64,000 nucleotides of DNA from Blastococcus sp. CT_GayMR19 (GCF_004570385.1 NZ_SPQL01000006.1:181863-245862); one strand, 5' to 3'. Counted from the stretch's first letter, positions 32,650 through 40,788 are shown. Notes: a model not told the origin generated them from the sequence alone. A program made the numbers and translations.

Positions 32650-33474
32650 TCAGGAGCGCGGTAGCCCCAGGTCGGCGAGGGCGGCCGCGACCGCGTCGTC
32701 CCGGAGGACGTCGAGCACGAGCAGCCGGTGCACGAGCACGCCCCGCCGGGTCAGGCGCAGATCGGCGGCGCGCAGCCGGGGCAGCGCCGCACCGCCGGGA
32801 CGGCGAGCCGTGACGGGCGGGTCGAGCAGGCCGCTGCGCTGCAGGTCGGTGACGTCCTCGCGGGCCGCCCAGGCGTTCCAGCCGGCCGGCTCGTCGTCGA
32901 GCGCGGCCATGGGCATCGGCACCCGGTCGCGCCGGCCCACTCCGGCCAGGATCGCCAGCTGCCGCCAGTTCAGCTGCTCGGCCAGCCGCAGGGCGCGGCC
33001 GACCAGTTCGGCGTCCACGTCGGTGGAGTGGGCGACCTCGGCCAGCAGGTAGCCCAGGTGGCGCACACGGCGCTCGTCGGCCGACAGTCGCGCCGCGGTG
33101 ACGATCCCCTCCAGCACCTCACCGGCGGCGGGCCGTGCGCCCGGCCGGCCGGCGAAGAAGGCGTCGTTGCGGAGCCGGCGTGCCGAGCGGGCCAGCGTGA
33201 CGCTGTGCTCCACGGCGAAGGCGAGCACCGCACCGGCGCGCACCCGTTCGCGGGGGATGGAGATGGGCGCCGCTTCGGCGGCGGCCGCCCGCAGGCAGGC
33301 GGCCAGCCGGGGGTCCACCTGCACCGCGACGGACGACGACTCGAAGACGACCGCCGCCGCGGCGGAGCACATCGAACCCGCCACCGGTGCGCCGGCCTCG
33401 ATGAGGGCGCGGCCGGGCACGGAGGGATCGGGCTCGGTCACACGGTCGATCATCTCCGGTTCCCGGTCGCTCAC
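32650..33474 (-). CDS. protein of unknown function divergent from narK
   Basis: A 274-aa soluble protein. There is no membrane segment and no known motif. It is rich in Ala and Arg with several amphipathic helices (DPRLAACLRAAAAEAAPISIPRERVRAG in outline) and a middle part LVGRALRLAEQLNWRQLAILAGVGRRDRVPMP. The end (LTRRGVLVHRLLVLDVLRDDAVAAALADLGL) may be a small helical domain. The gene is divergent from narK with about 115 bases between starts, so it shares the nitrate-regulon operator region. A role in nitrate uptake control is possible but not shown by the sequence. Confidence 0.6.
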   Translation of the reverse strand: MSDREPEMIDRVTEPDPSVPGRALIEAGAPVAGSMCSAAAAVVFESSSVAVQVDPRLAACLRAAAAEAAPISIPRERVRAGAVLAFAVEHSVTLARSARRLRNDAFFAGRPGARPAAGEVLEGIVTAARLSADERRVRHLGYLLAEVAHSTDVDAELVGRALRLAEQLNWRQLAILAGVGRRDRVPMPMAALDDEPAGWNAWAAREDVTDLQRSGLLDPPVTARRPGGAALPRLRAADLRLTRRGVLVHRLLVLDVLRDDAVAAALADLGLPRS

Positions 33475-33493
33475 GCACCCGGTCGGCCCGGTA

Positions 33494-33574
33494 CCTCACC
33501 GCATCGGGTCAGCCGCGGTGAGGGAAACGGAACACGAATCCAGCCGCAGGGCGACGCCGGGGAAACGCTGCGTT
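33494..33574 (+). promoter_or_regulatory. candidate nitrate-regulon operator upstream of narK
   Basis: CCTCACCGC (33494-33502) and GCGGTGAGG (33515-33523) form a perfect 9-bp inverted repeat with a 12-base spacer. The right arm is followed by GGAAC (33529-33533), repeating the nasA motif exactly. AACGCTGCGTT lies at 33564-33574, 15 bases before the narK ATG. Confidence 0.5.
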
Positions 33575-33588
33575 GCGACCGTCCTCGC

Positions 33589-34989
33589 ATGGCCGCCCCC
33601 ACACATCTCCCGCAGCTGGAACAGGACACCGTCGTCGCCCCGCCGCCGAGCCCACCGGCCGGCCGCGGGACGTGGATCGACGACTGGCGCCCCGAGGACC
33701 CGCAGTTCTGGGAGTCCACGGGCAAGAAGGTCGCCCGCCGCAACCTGTTCTTCTCGATCTTCTCCGAGCACATCGGGTTCTCCATCTGGAGCCTGTGGTC
33801 GGTGATCGTGCTGTTCCTGCCCGAGCCGGTGTTCGGCATCGACCCGGCCGGCAAGTTCCTGCTCACCGCCCTGCCGACGGCGCTCGGCGCGTTCGTCCGG
33901 CTGCCCTACACCTTCGCCGTCGCCAAGTTCGGCGGGCGCAACTGGACGATCGTCAGCGCCGCCCTGCTCCTGATCCCGACCATCGCCACGGCGATCGTGC
34001 TGCAGCCCGGGGTCTCGTTCACCACGCTGCTGGTCGTCTCGTGTCTCGCGGGCGTCGGCGGCGGCAACTTCGCCAGCTCGATGGCCAACATCAACACCTT
34101 CTACCCGGACCGGCTCAAGGGCTGGGCGCTCGGGCTGAACGCGGGCGGTGGCAACCTCGGCGTGCCCGTCGTCCAGCTGGTCGGCCTGCTCGTGCTGGCC
34201 ACCGCCGGGGTCACCCAGCCGCGGCTGGTCCTCTTCCTCTACATCCCGCTCATCGTCGCCGCCGCCGTCGGCGCGGCGCTGCTGATGGACAACCTCACCA
34301 CCGCACGCAACCAGCCGCGGGCCATGCGGGAGGCAACCCGCGAGCCGCACACCTGGATCATGTCGTTCCTCTACATCGGGACGTTCGGCTCGTTCATCGG
34401 CTTCGGGTTCGCCTTCGGCCAGGTGCTCGTCAACCAGTTCACCGAGTCGTTCGCCACCCCGCTGGCCGCCGCGTCGCTGACGTGGCTGGGCCCGCTGCTC
34501 GGCTCGCTGATCCGCCCGATCGGCGGCTCGCTGGCCGACCGCTTCGGCGGCGCGCTCATCACCTGCTGGAACTTCGTGGCCATGGCGCTGGGCGCCGGCG
34601 TCGTCTGGACGGCGAGCCAGCTCGAGTCGCTGCCGCTGTTCGTCGTCGGCTTCGTGCTGCTCTTCGTCTTCAGTGGCATCGGCAACGGCTCGACCTACAA
34701 GATGATCCCGGCGATCTTCCGGTCGCAGGCGCTGACCGCGGTGGCCGAGGGCGGGGACGCCGACGCCGCCGACCGGCGGGCGCTGCGCATGTCCGGCGCG
34801 CTGATCGGCATCGCGGGTGCGGTCGGTGCCTTCGGCGGTGTGCTGGTGAACCTCGCGTTCCGGCAGTCGTTCATGACGACCGGCACCGGTGACTCCGCCT
34901 ACCTGGTGTTCATCGCGTTCTACGTCGTGTGCGTCGCCGTCACCTGGGTCGTCTACCTCCGCCCGCGGACGGCGCTCGGCCGCGTCTGA
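33589..34989 (+). CDS. narK: NarK/NasA-family nitrate/nitrite MFS transporter
   Basis: A 466-aa transporter with about 12 helices. The nitrate signature is present in the fifth helix region (AGVGGGNFASSMANINTFYP) and again near helix 11 (FSGIGNGSTYKMIPAIF). The first 45 residues are a polar tail (WIDDWRPEDPQFWESTGKKVARRNL), typical of this family. Nitrate import by proton symport and/or nitrite export are family roles. It lies 4 kb from nirBD and is followed by a hairpin terminator. Confidence 0.93.
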   Translation: MAAPTHLPQLEQDTVVAPPPSPPAGRGTWIDDWRPEDPQFWESTGKKVARRNLFFSIFSEHIGFSIWSLWSVIVLFLPEPVFGIDPAGKFLLTALPTALGAFVRLPYTFAVAKFGGRNWTIVSAALLLIPTIATAIVLQPGVSFTTLLVVSCLAGVGGGNFASSMANINTFYPDRLKGWALGLNAGGGNLGVPVVQLVGLLVLATAGVTQPRLVLFLYIPLIVAAAVGAALLMDNLTTARNQPRAMREATREPHTWIMSFLYIGTFGSFIGFGFAFGQVLVNQFTESFATPLAAASLTWLGPLLGSLIRPIGGSLADRFGGALITCWNFVAMALGAGVVWTASQLESLPLFVVGFVLLFVFSGIGNGSTYKMIPAIFRSQALTAVAEGGDADAADRRALRMSGALIGIAGAVGAFGGVLVNLAFRQSFMTTGTGDSAYLVFIAFYVVCVAVTWVVYLRPRTALGRV

Positions 34990-35007
34990 GCAACGGTTGG
35001 ATCAGTC

Positions 35008-35043
35008 CGGTGGCCCCTATCACGGCGTCGATGGGGGCCACCG
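35008..35043 (+). terminator. hairpin terminator after narK
   Basis: CGGTGGCCCC and GGGGCCACCG form a perfect 10-bp stem around a 16-base loop, 19 bases after the narK stop. It lacks a U-tract, as is usual in this GC-rich genome. Confidence 0.65.
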
Positions 35044-35109
35044 TGCAGATCTCGCCGGGCCGGACCGCAGGGCGTCATTTCTGTCCGACCGCGCTGCCAC
35101 GATGCCCGC

Positions 35110-35700
35110 ATGACGATCGAGGTGCGTCCCGCGACCAGCTTCGGCGACGTCGCGACGATGGTCGGTCCCAAGCGCCCCGACGCGAACGTGTGCTGGTGCC
35201 TGAGCTACCGCATCCCGTCGAAGGAGAACCTGGCGCTCACCGGCCCCGCACGGGGCGAGCGCGTGCAGCAGCTGGTGCGGGAGGACCCACCGCCGGGAGT
35301 GCTCGCCTACGACGGCGACGAGGTAGTGGGGTGGGCCGCGATCCACCCACGCGCGGACACGACCTTCGCCCGCAACCGGAAGATCCCGCACCTCGACGAC
35401 CTCGGGGTGTGGTCCCTGTGGTGCGTCCGGGTGCGTCCCGGACATCGGGGCACGGGGATCGCCCACCACCTGATCGACGGAGCCGTGCAGTTCGCCCGCA
35501 CCCGCGGCGCACCGGTGATCGAGGCCTACCCGGTCGACAACGACGGCCGGAAGGTCGACCTCACGATGGCCTACGTCGGCACGCGGACGATGTTCGAGCG
35601 GGCCGGGTTCCGCAAGGCGGCCGACACGGAGTCGGTCGTCAACGGCTTCCCGCGCGTGCTCATGCGGCTCGACCTGCGCTCATCGCCGCTCAGATCTTGA
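35110..35700 (+). CDS. GNAT-family N-acetyltransferase
   Basis: A 196-aa protein with an N-terminal segment ATSFGDVATMVGPKRPDANVCWCLSYRI that is typical of a GNAT subgroup with a CWC-type motif, then VVGWAAIHPR, and motif A in SLWCVRVRPGHRGTGIAHHLIDGAV. FERAGFRKA is motif B. The substrate is unknown. Its stop overlaps the nnaR stop by 11 bases in convergent orientation. Confidence 0.85.
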   Translation: MTIEVRPATSFGDVATMVGPKRPDANVCWCLSYRIPSKENLALTGPARGERVQQLVREDPPPGVLAYDGDEVVGWAAIHPRADTTFARNRKIPHLDDLGVWSLWCVRVRPGHRGTGIAHHLIDGAVQFARTRGAPVIEAYPVDNDGRKVDLTMAYVGTRTMFERAGFRKAADTESVVNGFPRVLMRLDLRSSPLRS

Positions 35701-36805
35701 GGCGGTACCCGCGCTTGACCACCGTCTCGACCACCGGTGCACCGAGCGCGGAGCGCAGCCGGGTCACGGCCATCTCGACGGCGTGGCCGTCGCCGCCACC
35801 CGGCAGCGAGCCGATCAGCTCCGGGCGGGACACCACGGTGCCCGGCCGGCAGGCCAGCGTCCGCAGCACCGCCATGGGGCCCGGCGCGAGCTCGATCACC
35901 TGGCCGTCCAGGAGGACCGCGTGGCCCCGCACCTGCAGCGAGTGGGCACCGACCTGCAGCACCGGGTCCCGCTCCGGCAGCCGGGCGACGACCTCCCGAG
36001 CGAGGGCGCCCAGTCGCGCCCGCTCGGGCTGGTGCGTCGGGATCCCGGCGGCCTCCAGCGGCCCGGCGGTCACGTTGCCGACGGCGATGGCGAGCACCCG
36101 GTCCTTCATCGCGGCGACGAGCGCCTCGCGCTGGCCGAGCTCGTCGGCCACGGTCAGCAGGCTCGCCGCGGCCGGTGCGCTGGTGAACGTGACGGCGTCG
36201 ACGGTGCCGGCGACGATCGAGGCGACCAGGCGCCGGACCGGGACGACGTCCTCCGGCAGGACCCAGCGGTAGACCGGCACCGTCACGACCTCGGCACCGG
36301 CCTGTCGCAGCGCGGCCACCAGGTCGGGCAGGGGGTCACCGTGCAGCTGGACGGCGATCCGCCGTCCCTCGAGGGGCCCCTCCGCCCCGGAGAGCAGATG
36401 GGCCAGCACCTCCGCCGAGGACTCGGACTCCGGCGACCAGGCGTCCACCAGCCCGCCGCCGCGGATCGCCCCGCGCGCCTTGGGGCCGCGGGCCATCACC
36501 CGGGCCGGGCGCAGGTGCTCCACCAGGGGGAGGTCCCAGGCGTCGGCGGCCTCGAGCCACCCGCGGAAACCGACGCCGGTCGTCGCGATCACCAGGTCCA
36601 CCGGCCGGGCCATCACCTCGTGGGTGGCCGCGACGAGTTCCGCGTCGTCGGAGAGCGGCACGATCCGGATCGCCGGCGCGTAGACGACGCGGGCGCCCCG
36701 GCGGTCCAGCAGCGCGCCCAGCTCCTCCTTGCGACGGGCCGCCGTCACGGCGACCGTGTAGCCCGCGAGCGGCTGGAGCGGAGCCTCCGGATCGGTCTCG
36801 GTCAC
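35690..36805 (-). CDS. nnaR: HemD-like / winged-helix regulator of nitrate assimilation (NnaR type)
   Basis: A 371-aa protein. Residues about 10-265 match uroporphyrinogen-III synthase (TVAVTAARRKEELGALLDRRGARVVYAPAIRI, DAVTFTSAPAAASLL). Residues about 280-371 form an OmpR-type winged helix (VLLDGQVIELAPGPMAVLRTLACRPGTVVSRPELIGSLPGGGDGHAVEMAVTRLRSALG in outline, ending VVKRGYRLKI). This fusion is the NnaR/Rv0260c type that regulates nitrate/nitrite assimilation in mycobacteria and Streptomyces. The narK neighbour supports that role. GTG 36805 is used. It is probably not the housekeeping HemD. Confidence 0.88.
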   Translation of the reverse strand: MTETDPEAPLQPLAGYTVAVTAARRKEELGALLDRRGARVVYAPAIRIVPLSDDAELVAATHEVMARPVDLVIATTGVGFRGWLEAADAWDLPLVEHLRPARVMARGPKARGAIRGGGLVDAWSPESESSAEVLAHLLSGAEGPLEGRRIAVQLHGDPLPDLVAALRQAGAEVVTVPVYRWVLPEDVVPVRRLVASIVAGTVDAVTFTSAPAAASLLTVADELGQREALVAAMKDRVLAIAVGNVTAGPLEAAGIPTHQPERARLGALAREVVARLPERDPVLQVGAHSLQVRGHAVLLDGQVIELAPGPMAVLRTLACRPGTVVSRPELIGSLPGGGDGHAVEMAVTRLRSALGAPVVETVVKRGYRLKI

Positions 36806-36872
36806 GACCCCATGGTGAGGCGTGCGTGTTCCGGGCGTGTGTCCTGCAGATGAGACGCTTCGCACGCCTGGA

Positions 36873-37475
36873 TCAGTCGAGGAGGACCAGCGCGCCGGCG
36901 GGCGCGGCGGCGGCGCCGTCCACCCGGACGTCGGCCCGGGCGCGCGTGCCCTCCGCGGCGAAGTGGGCGGCCTCCGTCTCCTGCCACCGGCGCCAGTGCG
37001 CGGCCAGGTCCTCGCCGTCGCGGGCCAGCCCGCGGGACAGCCGCAGCGGGGCGGGCGCCTCCACCCACACGCGCAACGTCGTCCACGCGTCCAGAGACCG
37101 CGGGCTGCTGCCGCAGCCCTCGACGACCAGCACGCGTGGGACCGGGACGACGGTCGGCTCGGCGGCGAAGCGGCCGGCCGCCCAGTCGTAGCGGTGGTAC
37201 GCGCCGCAGCGGCCCTCGGAGAGCGGCCGGAGGACACCGGCGGACAGCCGTGAGGTCGCGCCCGTGAGGGTCCAGCCGGCGTAGAGGTCCTCGAGGTGCA
37301 CCAGTTCCGAGTCCGCTCCGAGTGCGTCGGCGAGCCGGCCGGCGAACGTCGTCTTGCCCGACCCGGCGGGGCCGTCGACGCTCACCAGCCGGACGCCGCC
37401 CAGCCGGGCGGGGGCGGCGAGCACCAGCGCCGCGAGGTCGGCGACGGTGCCGATCAACGGGCGGCGAGGGTCCAC
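36873..37475 (-). CDS. uridine kinase-like P-loop NTPase
   Basis: A 200-aa protein: VSVDGPAGSGKTTFAGRLADALG is a Walker A loop; HLEDLYAGWT and VLVVEGCGSS fit the nucleoside-kinase group. WVEAPAPLRLSRGLARDG and HWRRWQETEAAHF follow. Phosphorylation of a nucleoside or small molecule is likely, substrate unknown. GTG 37475 overlaps the end of the MBL gene by 22 bases, so the two form one unit. Confidence 0.82.
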   Translation of the reverse strand: MDPRRPLIGTVADLAALVLAAPARLGGVRLVSVDGPAGSGKTTFAGRLADALGADSELVHLEDLYAGWTLTGATSRLSAGVLRPLSEGRCGAYHRYDWAAGRFAAEPTVVPVPRVLVVEGCGSSPRSLDAWTTLRVWVEAPAPLRLSRGLARDGEDLAAHWRRWQETEAAHFAAEGTRARADVRVDGAAAAPAGALVLLD

Positions 37476-38503
37476 GTCGGCACCGGTCCGCCGTCACTGA
37501 CGACGAGGCCCCGGCTCGCGAGCAGCCGCAGGTGGGCGTCGGTCTCGGTCACGGCGAAGATCCGCATCCGCCGCGCGTAGGAGTCCCACGGGCGGGACCA
37601 GGTGAGGTGCGCGGCGAGGTCCCAGGGGGTCGACCCCGGATGGGCGCGGATCGCGGTCAGCAGCTCGGTCAGCCGGTGCTCGTGGTGAGCGGTCAGCGCG
37701 TCGGCGCGGTCGGCCAGCCCGGTGAAGCGCCACTCGTGGGCCGGCAGCACCTCGGCCGGATCGAGGTCGCGGACGGCGGCCAGGGAGTCGAGGTAGTTCC
37801 GCAGCGGGTCGGCCGCACCCGAGACGCCTGTGGAGATGTTCGGGCTGATCCGCGGCAGGACGTGATCGCCGGAGAAGAAGAGCCGCCCGTCCTCCTCGGC
37901 GAAGCACAGGTGGCCGGGCGTGTGACCGGGTGTGTGCACGGCGCGCAGCCGCCAGCCGGGGAAGTCGGCCAGGTCGCCGTCCTCGAGCAGCCGGTCCGGA
38001 ACGGCCATGCTCGTGAACCGCTCCATGTTCTCCGCCGGCCCCACATCGCTGACCGCGTCGGCCCGGTCCGCCCCCAGACCGACGAGGAACTCGATCTCCG
38101 CGGCGATCGCGGCAGCGCCACCGCCGCGGTTGAGGCCGGCGACCAGCGTGGCGTCGGCCGGGTGCATCGCCACCCAGGCGCCGCTCGCCTCGCGTACCCG
38201 GTTGGCCAGGCCGAGATGGTCGAAGTGCAGGTGGGTGACGAGGACGCCGCGGACGTCGGCGACCGCGCCGCCGACCGAGGCGAGTCCGCCCGTCAGCGCC
38301 GCCCACGCCTCGTCGCTCTCCCAGCCGGTGTCGAGCAGGCCGAGCCCACCGCCGTCGAGGGCGAAGGCATGGACGCTGACGTAGCGCAGCGGGTTGTGCG
38401 GGATCGGCACGGGGATCGACCACAGGCCGTCGCGGAGCTGCTCGACAGGGGGCAGGGATCGGGACTGCCAGGCCTCGTGCTGCGCCGTGCCGGTGACCTC
38501 CAC
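37454..38503 (-). CDS. MBL-fold metallo-hydrolase
   Basis: A 349-aa protein: LVTHLHFDHLGLA is the H-x-H-x-D-H metal motif, HTPGHTPGHLCF and FFSGDHVLPRISPNIS supply further ligands, and VLPAHEWRF the last His. The C-terminal part is a helical extension with HHEHRLTELLTAI, as in glyoxalase-II-like and LACTB2-like enzymes. It probably hydrolyses a thioester or phosphodiester. It is divergent from the PH-domain gene with a 59-base spacer. Confidence 0.87.
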   Translation of the reverse strand: MEVTGTAQHEAWQSRSLPPVEQLRDGLWSIPVPIPHNPLRYVSVHAFALDGGGLGLLDTGWESDEAWAALTGGLASVGGAVADVRGVLVTHLHFDHLGLANRVREASGAWVAMHPADATLVAGLNRGGGAAAIAAEIEFLVGLGADRADAVSDVGPAENMERFTSMAVPDRLLEDGDLADFPGWRLRAVHTPGHTPGHLCFAEEDGRLFFSGDHVLPRISPNISTGVSGAADPLRNYLDSLAAVRDLDPAEVLPAHEWRFTGLADRADALTAHHEHRLTELLTAIRAHPGSTPWDLAAHLTWSRPWDSYARRMRIFAVTETDAHLRLLASRGLVVSDGGPVPTWTLAAR

Positions 38504-38562
38504 GTCCCCGCACTCTGCCAGCCGTGGCCCGCCGGCCCGTCCGGGCCTGGGACGATGGGCGC

Positions 38563-39051
38563 GTGACCGGTCCCGCTGCGCCGTCGTCCCTGTCGGTCGT
38601 GCCCCGTCGCATGCGGCTGCTCTGCGCGGTGGCCGCGGCGGTCGTCGTCGTGGTGGCGATCGTCGTCGCGGTCTCGCTGAAGTCGTCCTCGACCGGCGTG
38701 GTCGCCTTCCGGACGGTCGACCAGATCGCGATCTTCGGGCTCGGGGTCGCCCTCGGGGCGGCGATCCTGGCGCTCGGGCGGTCCCGGGTGGACGCCGATG
38801 CCGACGGGGTGCGGATCCGCAACATCCTGGTGCACCACGAGCTGCCGTGGACGGCGGTGCGGGCGGTGTCGTTCGCGCGGACGTCGTCCTGGGCGACGCT
38901 GCAGCTGGAGAACGACGACGAGGTCGCCGTCCTCGCGGTGCAGGCCGCCGACAAGGAGCGCGCCGTCCGCGCGGTCGAGGCGCTGCGCGCCCTGCATGCG
39001 GCCAAGCGCGCCCAGGATTCGGTGCCGCCGCCCCTGCTGTACCCGGAATGA
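38563..39051 (+). CDS. membrane protein with bacterial PH-like domain
   Basis: A 162-aa protein with two helices (LLCAVAAAVVVVVAIVVAV and IAIFGLGVALGAAILAL), then a domain with RVDADADGVRIRNILVHHELPWTAVRAVSF that fits the bacterial PH (bPH2/PF10756-like) family. Its function is unknown. GTG 38563 is the likely start. The last seven codons and stop are duplicated directly after the gene. The strings of Val and Ala are codon-biased and may make the ends prone to slippage. Confidence 0.8.
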   Translation: MTGPAAPSSLSVVPRRMRLLCAVAAAVVVVVAIVVAVSLKSSSTGVVAFRTVDQIAIFGLGVALGAAILALGRSRVDADADGVRIRNILVHHELPWTAVRAVSFARTSSWATLQLENDDEVAVLAVQAADKERAVRAVEALRALHAAKRAQDSVPPPLLYPE

Positions 39052-39076
39052 GCCGCCCCTGCTGTACCCGGAATGA
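39027..39076 (+). repeat. perfect 25-bp tandem duplication at the gene end
   Basis: Bases 39027-39051 and 39052-39076 are identical. The first copy holds the last codons and TGA of the PH-domain gene; the second copy is the first part of the infC leader region. Confidence 0.95.
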
Positions 39077-39385
39077 TACGCGCGGCGGCAGCGCTGTAGC
39101 ATTCGCGTGTCCCGGTGTTCCATCGGGACACGCGTACCGAACAGCGGCTCCCCGGAGCCGCTGACCAAGAGGAGTCCGCTCCCACCTGACGCCCTACCAG
39201 GCGTCCAGGTCCCCGGAACGCGAGAGCCGGCCCGTCGGGTCGGTGCTCGCGTCGCGCACGCACCCCTCCGGGGGCGCGTACGACACCGGAGAGTGGGCCC
39301 CGTGAGCTTCGTGCTCCCGGGGCCTTCGTCGTCCCGGCGTCCGGTGGCCCAGCGGCTCCTCCCAGGCAAGAGCAGAGGAGAGGCC
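39077..39385 (+). promoter_or_regulatory. structured leader of infC-rpmI-rplT
   Basis: This gene-free stretch holds at least four stem-loops: CGCGTGTCCC/GGGACACGCG at 39104-39134 (10-bp stem), AGCGGCTC/GAGCCGCT at 39143-39162, GACGCC/GGCGTC at 39188-39205, and GGCCCCG...CGGGGCC at 39296-39324. The last is terminator-like. Ribosomal-protein leaders that respond to L20 or IF3 are known for this operon in other bacteria; this one is a candidate of that kind. Confidence 0.5.
39296..39324 (+). terminator. possible attenuator hairpin before infC
   Basis: GGCCCCG pairs with CGGGGCC, and inside it GAGC pairs with GCTC around TTCGT, with one T-C mismatch between the two helices. It is followed by TTCGTCG and lies 62 bases before the infC start codon. 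Confidence 0.45.
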
Positions 39386-39976
39386 ATCACCGAGCCCCGC
39401 ATCAACGACCGCATCCGTGTGCCCGAGGTCCGCCTGGTCGGTCCCGAGGGTGAGCAGGTCGGCGTCGTGTCGATCGGCGAAGCACTGCGTCTGGCCCAGG
39501 ACTCGGAGCTCGACCTCGTCGAGGTCGCGCCCATGGCCCGGCCGCCGGTCTGCAAGCTCATGGACTACGGGAAGTTCAAGTACGAGTCCGCCCAGAAGGC
39601 CCGCGAGGCCCGGCGGAACCAGGCGCTCACCGTCATCAAGGAGATGCGGCTGCGCCTCAAGATCGACCCGCACGACTACGAGACCAAGAAGGGCCACGTC
39701 GAGCGCTTCCTGCGAGGCGGCGACAAGGTCAAGATCACCGTCATGTTCCGTGGCCGCGAGCAGTCCCGCCCGGAGATGGGCTACCGGCTGCTGCAGCGGC
39801 TGGCCGCCGACGTCGCCGAGCTGGGCGTCGTCGAGTCCAACCCGAAGCAGGACGGCCGCAACATGGTCATGGTGATCGCACCGCACCGGAACCAGGCCGC
39901 CACCGACGCCGCCCGCCGCAGCGCCAAGGCGGAGAAGGCCACGGCGTCCGAGGCGCAGCAGGCCCCGACCGCCTGA
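39386..39976 (+). CDS. infC: translation initiation factor IF-3 (AUC start)
   Basis: A 196-aa protein starting [19 protein letters not shown], the exact N-terminus of IF-3. The codon here is ATC, with GAGGAG six bases before it; infC commonly starts with AUU or AUC and uses this for autoregulation. Later landmarks: [45 protein letters not shown] and [15 protein letters not shown] tail of about 20 Ala/Lys/Glu-rich residues closes it. An upstream GTG in the same frame is possible but would add an unusual N-terminus and lies in the leader hairpin. Confidence 0.95.
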   Translation: MTEPRINDRIRVPEVRLVGPEGEQVGVVSIGEALRLAQDSELDLVEVAPMARPPVCKLMDYGKFKYESAQKAREARRNQALTVIKEMRLRLKIDPHDYETKKGHVERFLRGGDKVKITVMFRGREQSRPEMGYRLLQRLAADVAELGVVESNPKQDGRNMVMVIAPHRNQAATDAARRSAKAEKATASEAQQAPTA

Positions 39977-40014
39977 CCGGTCGCACACCGCACCACCGCA
40001 CCACCGAGACGGCC

Positions 40015-40053
40015 GGTGCGCATGGAGCCGCCCCTGGCTGCCGCATGCGCACC
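40015..40053 (+). promoter_or_regulatory. intercistronic hairpin before rpmI
   Basis: GGTGCGCATG and CATGCGCACC form a perfect 10-bp stem around a 19-base loop, 24 bases before the rpmI ATG. It may control the relative yield of L35/L20 or be an RNA processing site. Confidence 0.45.
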
Positions 40054-40077
40054 GACACATACGACAGGACGAGGGAC

Positions 40078-40272
40078 ATGCCGAAGCAGAAGACCCACAA
40101 GGGCACCGCCAAGCGCGTGCGCGTGACGGGCACCGGAAAGCTCGTGCGCGAGCACACGAACAACCAGCACAAGTTCGAGGTGAAGTCGTCCTCGCGCAAG
40201 CGCCGGGTGAGCGGTGTCGGCGTCCTCTCGCCGGCCGACGCTCCGCGCATGAAGAAGCTGCTCGGTCTCTGA
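40078..40272 (+). CDS. rpmI: 50S ribosomal protein L35
   Basis: A 64-aa basic protein: MPKQKTHKGTAKRVRVTGTG, then KSSSRKRRVSGVGVLSPADAPRMKKLLGL. The length and sequence are those of L35. It follows infC by about 100 bases, with a hairpin in between, and precedes rplT. GACGAGGG before the ATG serves as ribosome binding site. Confidence 0.97.
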   Translation: MPKQKTHKGTAKRVRVTGTGKLVREHTNNQHKFEVKSSSRKRRVSGVGVLSPADAPRMKKLLGL

Positions 40273-40310
40273 CCGCACTCCCTTAACGGCTAGAAGACAG
40301 GAGCACTCAC

Positions 40311-40700
40311 GTGGCACGCGTGAAGCGGGCGGTCAACGCCCAGAAGAAGCGCCGGACGACTCTCGAGGCAGCCAGTGGCTACCGGGGTCAGCGTTCGCGT
40401 CTGTACCGCAAGGCCAAGGAGCAGCTGCTCCACTCGGCGACGTACGCCTACCGCGACCGCAAGGCGCGCAAGGGCGACTTCCGGAAGCTCTGGATCACCC
40501 GGATCAACGCCGCGGCCCGCCTGAACGACATGACCTACAACCGGTTCATGCAGGGGCTCAAGCTCGCCGGCATCGAGCTGGACCGCCGCGTCCTGGCCGA
40601 GCTGGCCGTGAACGAGCCGGCCGCGTTCGCCGCCCTGGTCGAGACCTCGCGCGCCGCCGTCGCGGCCGCGCCGTCGACCGTGGCGACCGACGCCGCCTGA
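40311..40700 (+). CDS. rplT: 50S ribosomal protein L20
   Basis: A 129-aa protein starting [38 protein letters not shown] in outline, with the helical core [27 protein letters not shown] at 40311 is the start. L20 is needed for early 50S assembly and can repress its own operon in some bacteria. A hairpin terminator follows. Confidence 0.97.
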   Translation: MARVKRAVNAQKKRRTTLEAASGYRGQRSRLYRKAKEQLLHSATYAYRDRKARKGDFRKLWITRINAAARLNDMTYNRFMQGLKLAGIELDRRVLAELAVNEPAAFAALVETSRAAVAAAPSTVATDAA

Positions 40701-40720
40701 CCAGGTCGCACGCACGTTCC

Positions 40721-40765
40721 GACGCCGTCGGTGACCGGTCCCTCGGGGCCGGCACCGGCGGCGTC
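40721..40765 (+). terminator. terminator of infC-rpmI-rplT
   Basis: GACGCCGTCGGTG pairs with CACCGGCGGCGTC (13 bp, one G-T wobble), with a further CCGG/CCGG pairing inside. It starts 20 bases after the rplT stop. Confidence 0.65.
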
Positions 40766-40788
40766 GGCGTCTGTTCCGAGGAGATGGG

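Noticed and set aside
35690..36805. Housekeeping uroporphyrinogen-III synthase (hemD)
   Set aside because: The winged-helix C-terminus and narK neighbour fit the NnaR regulator type, and no other heme genes are near.
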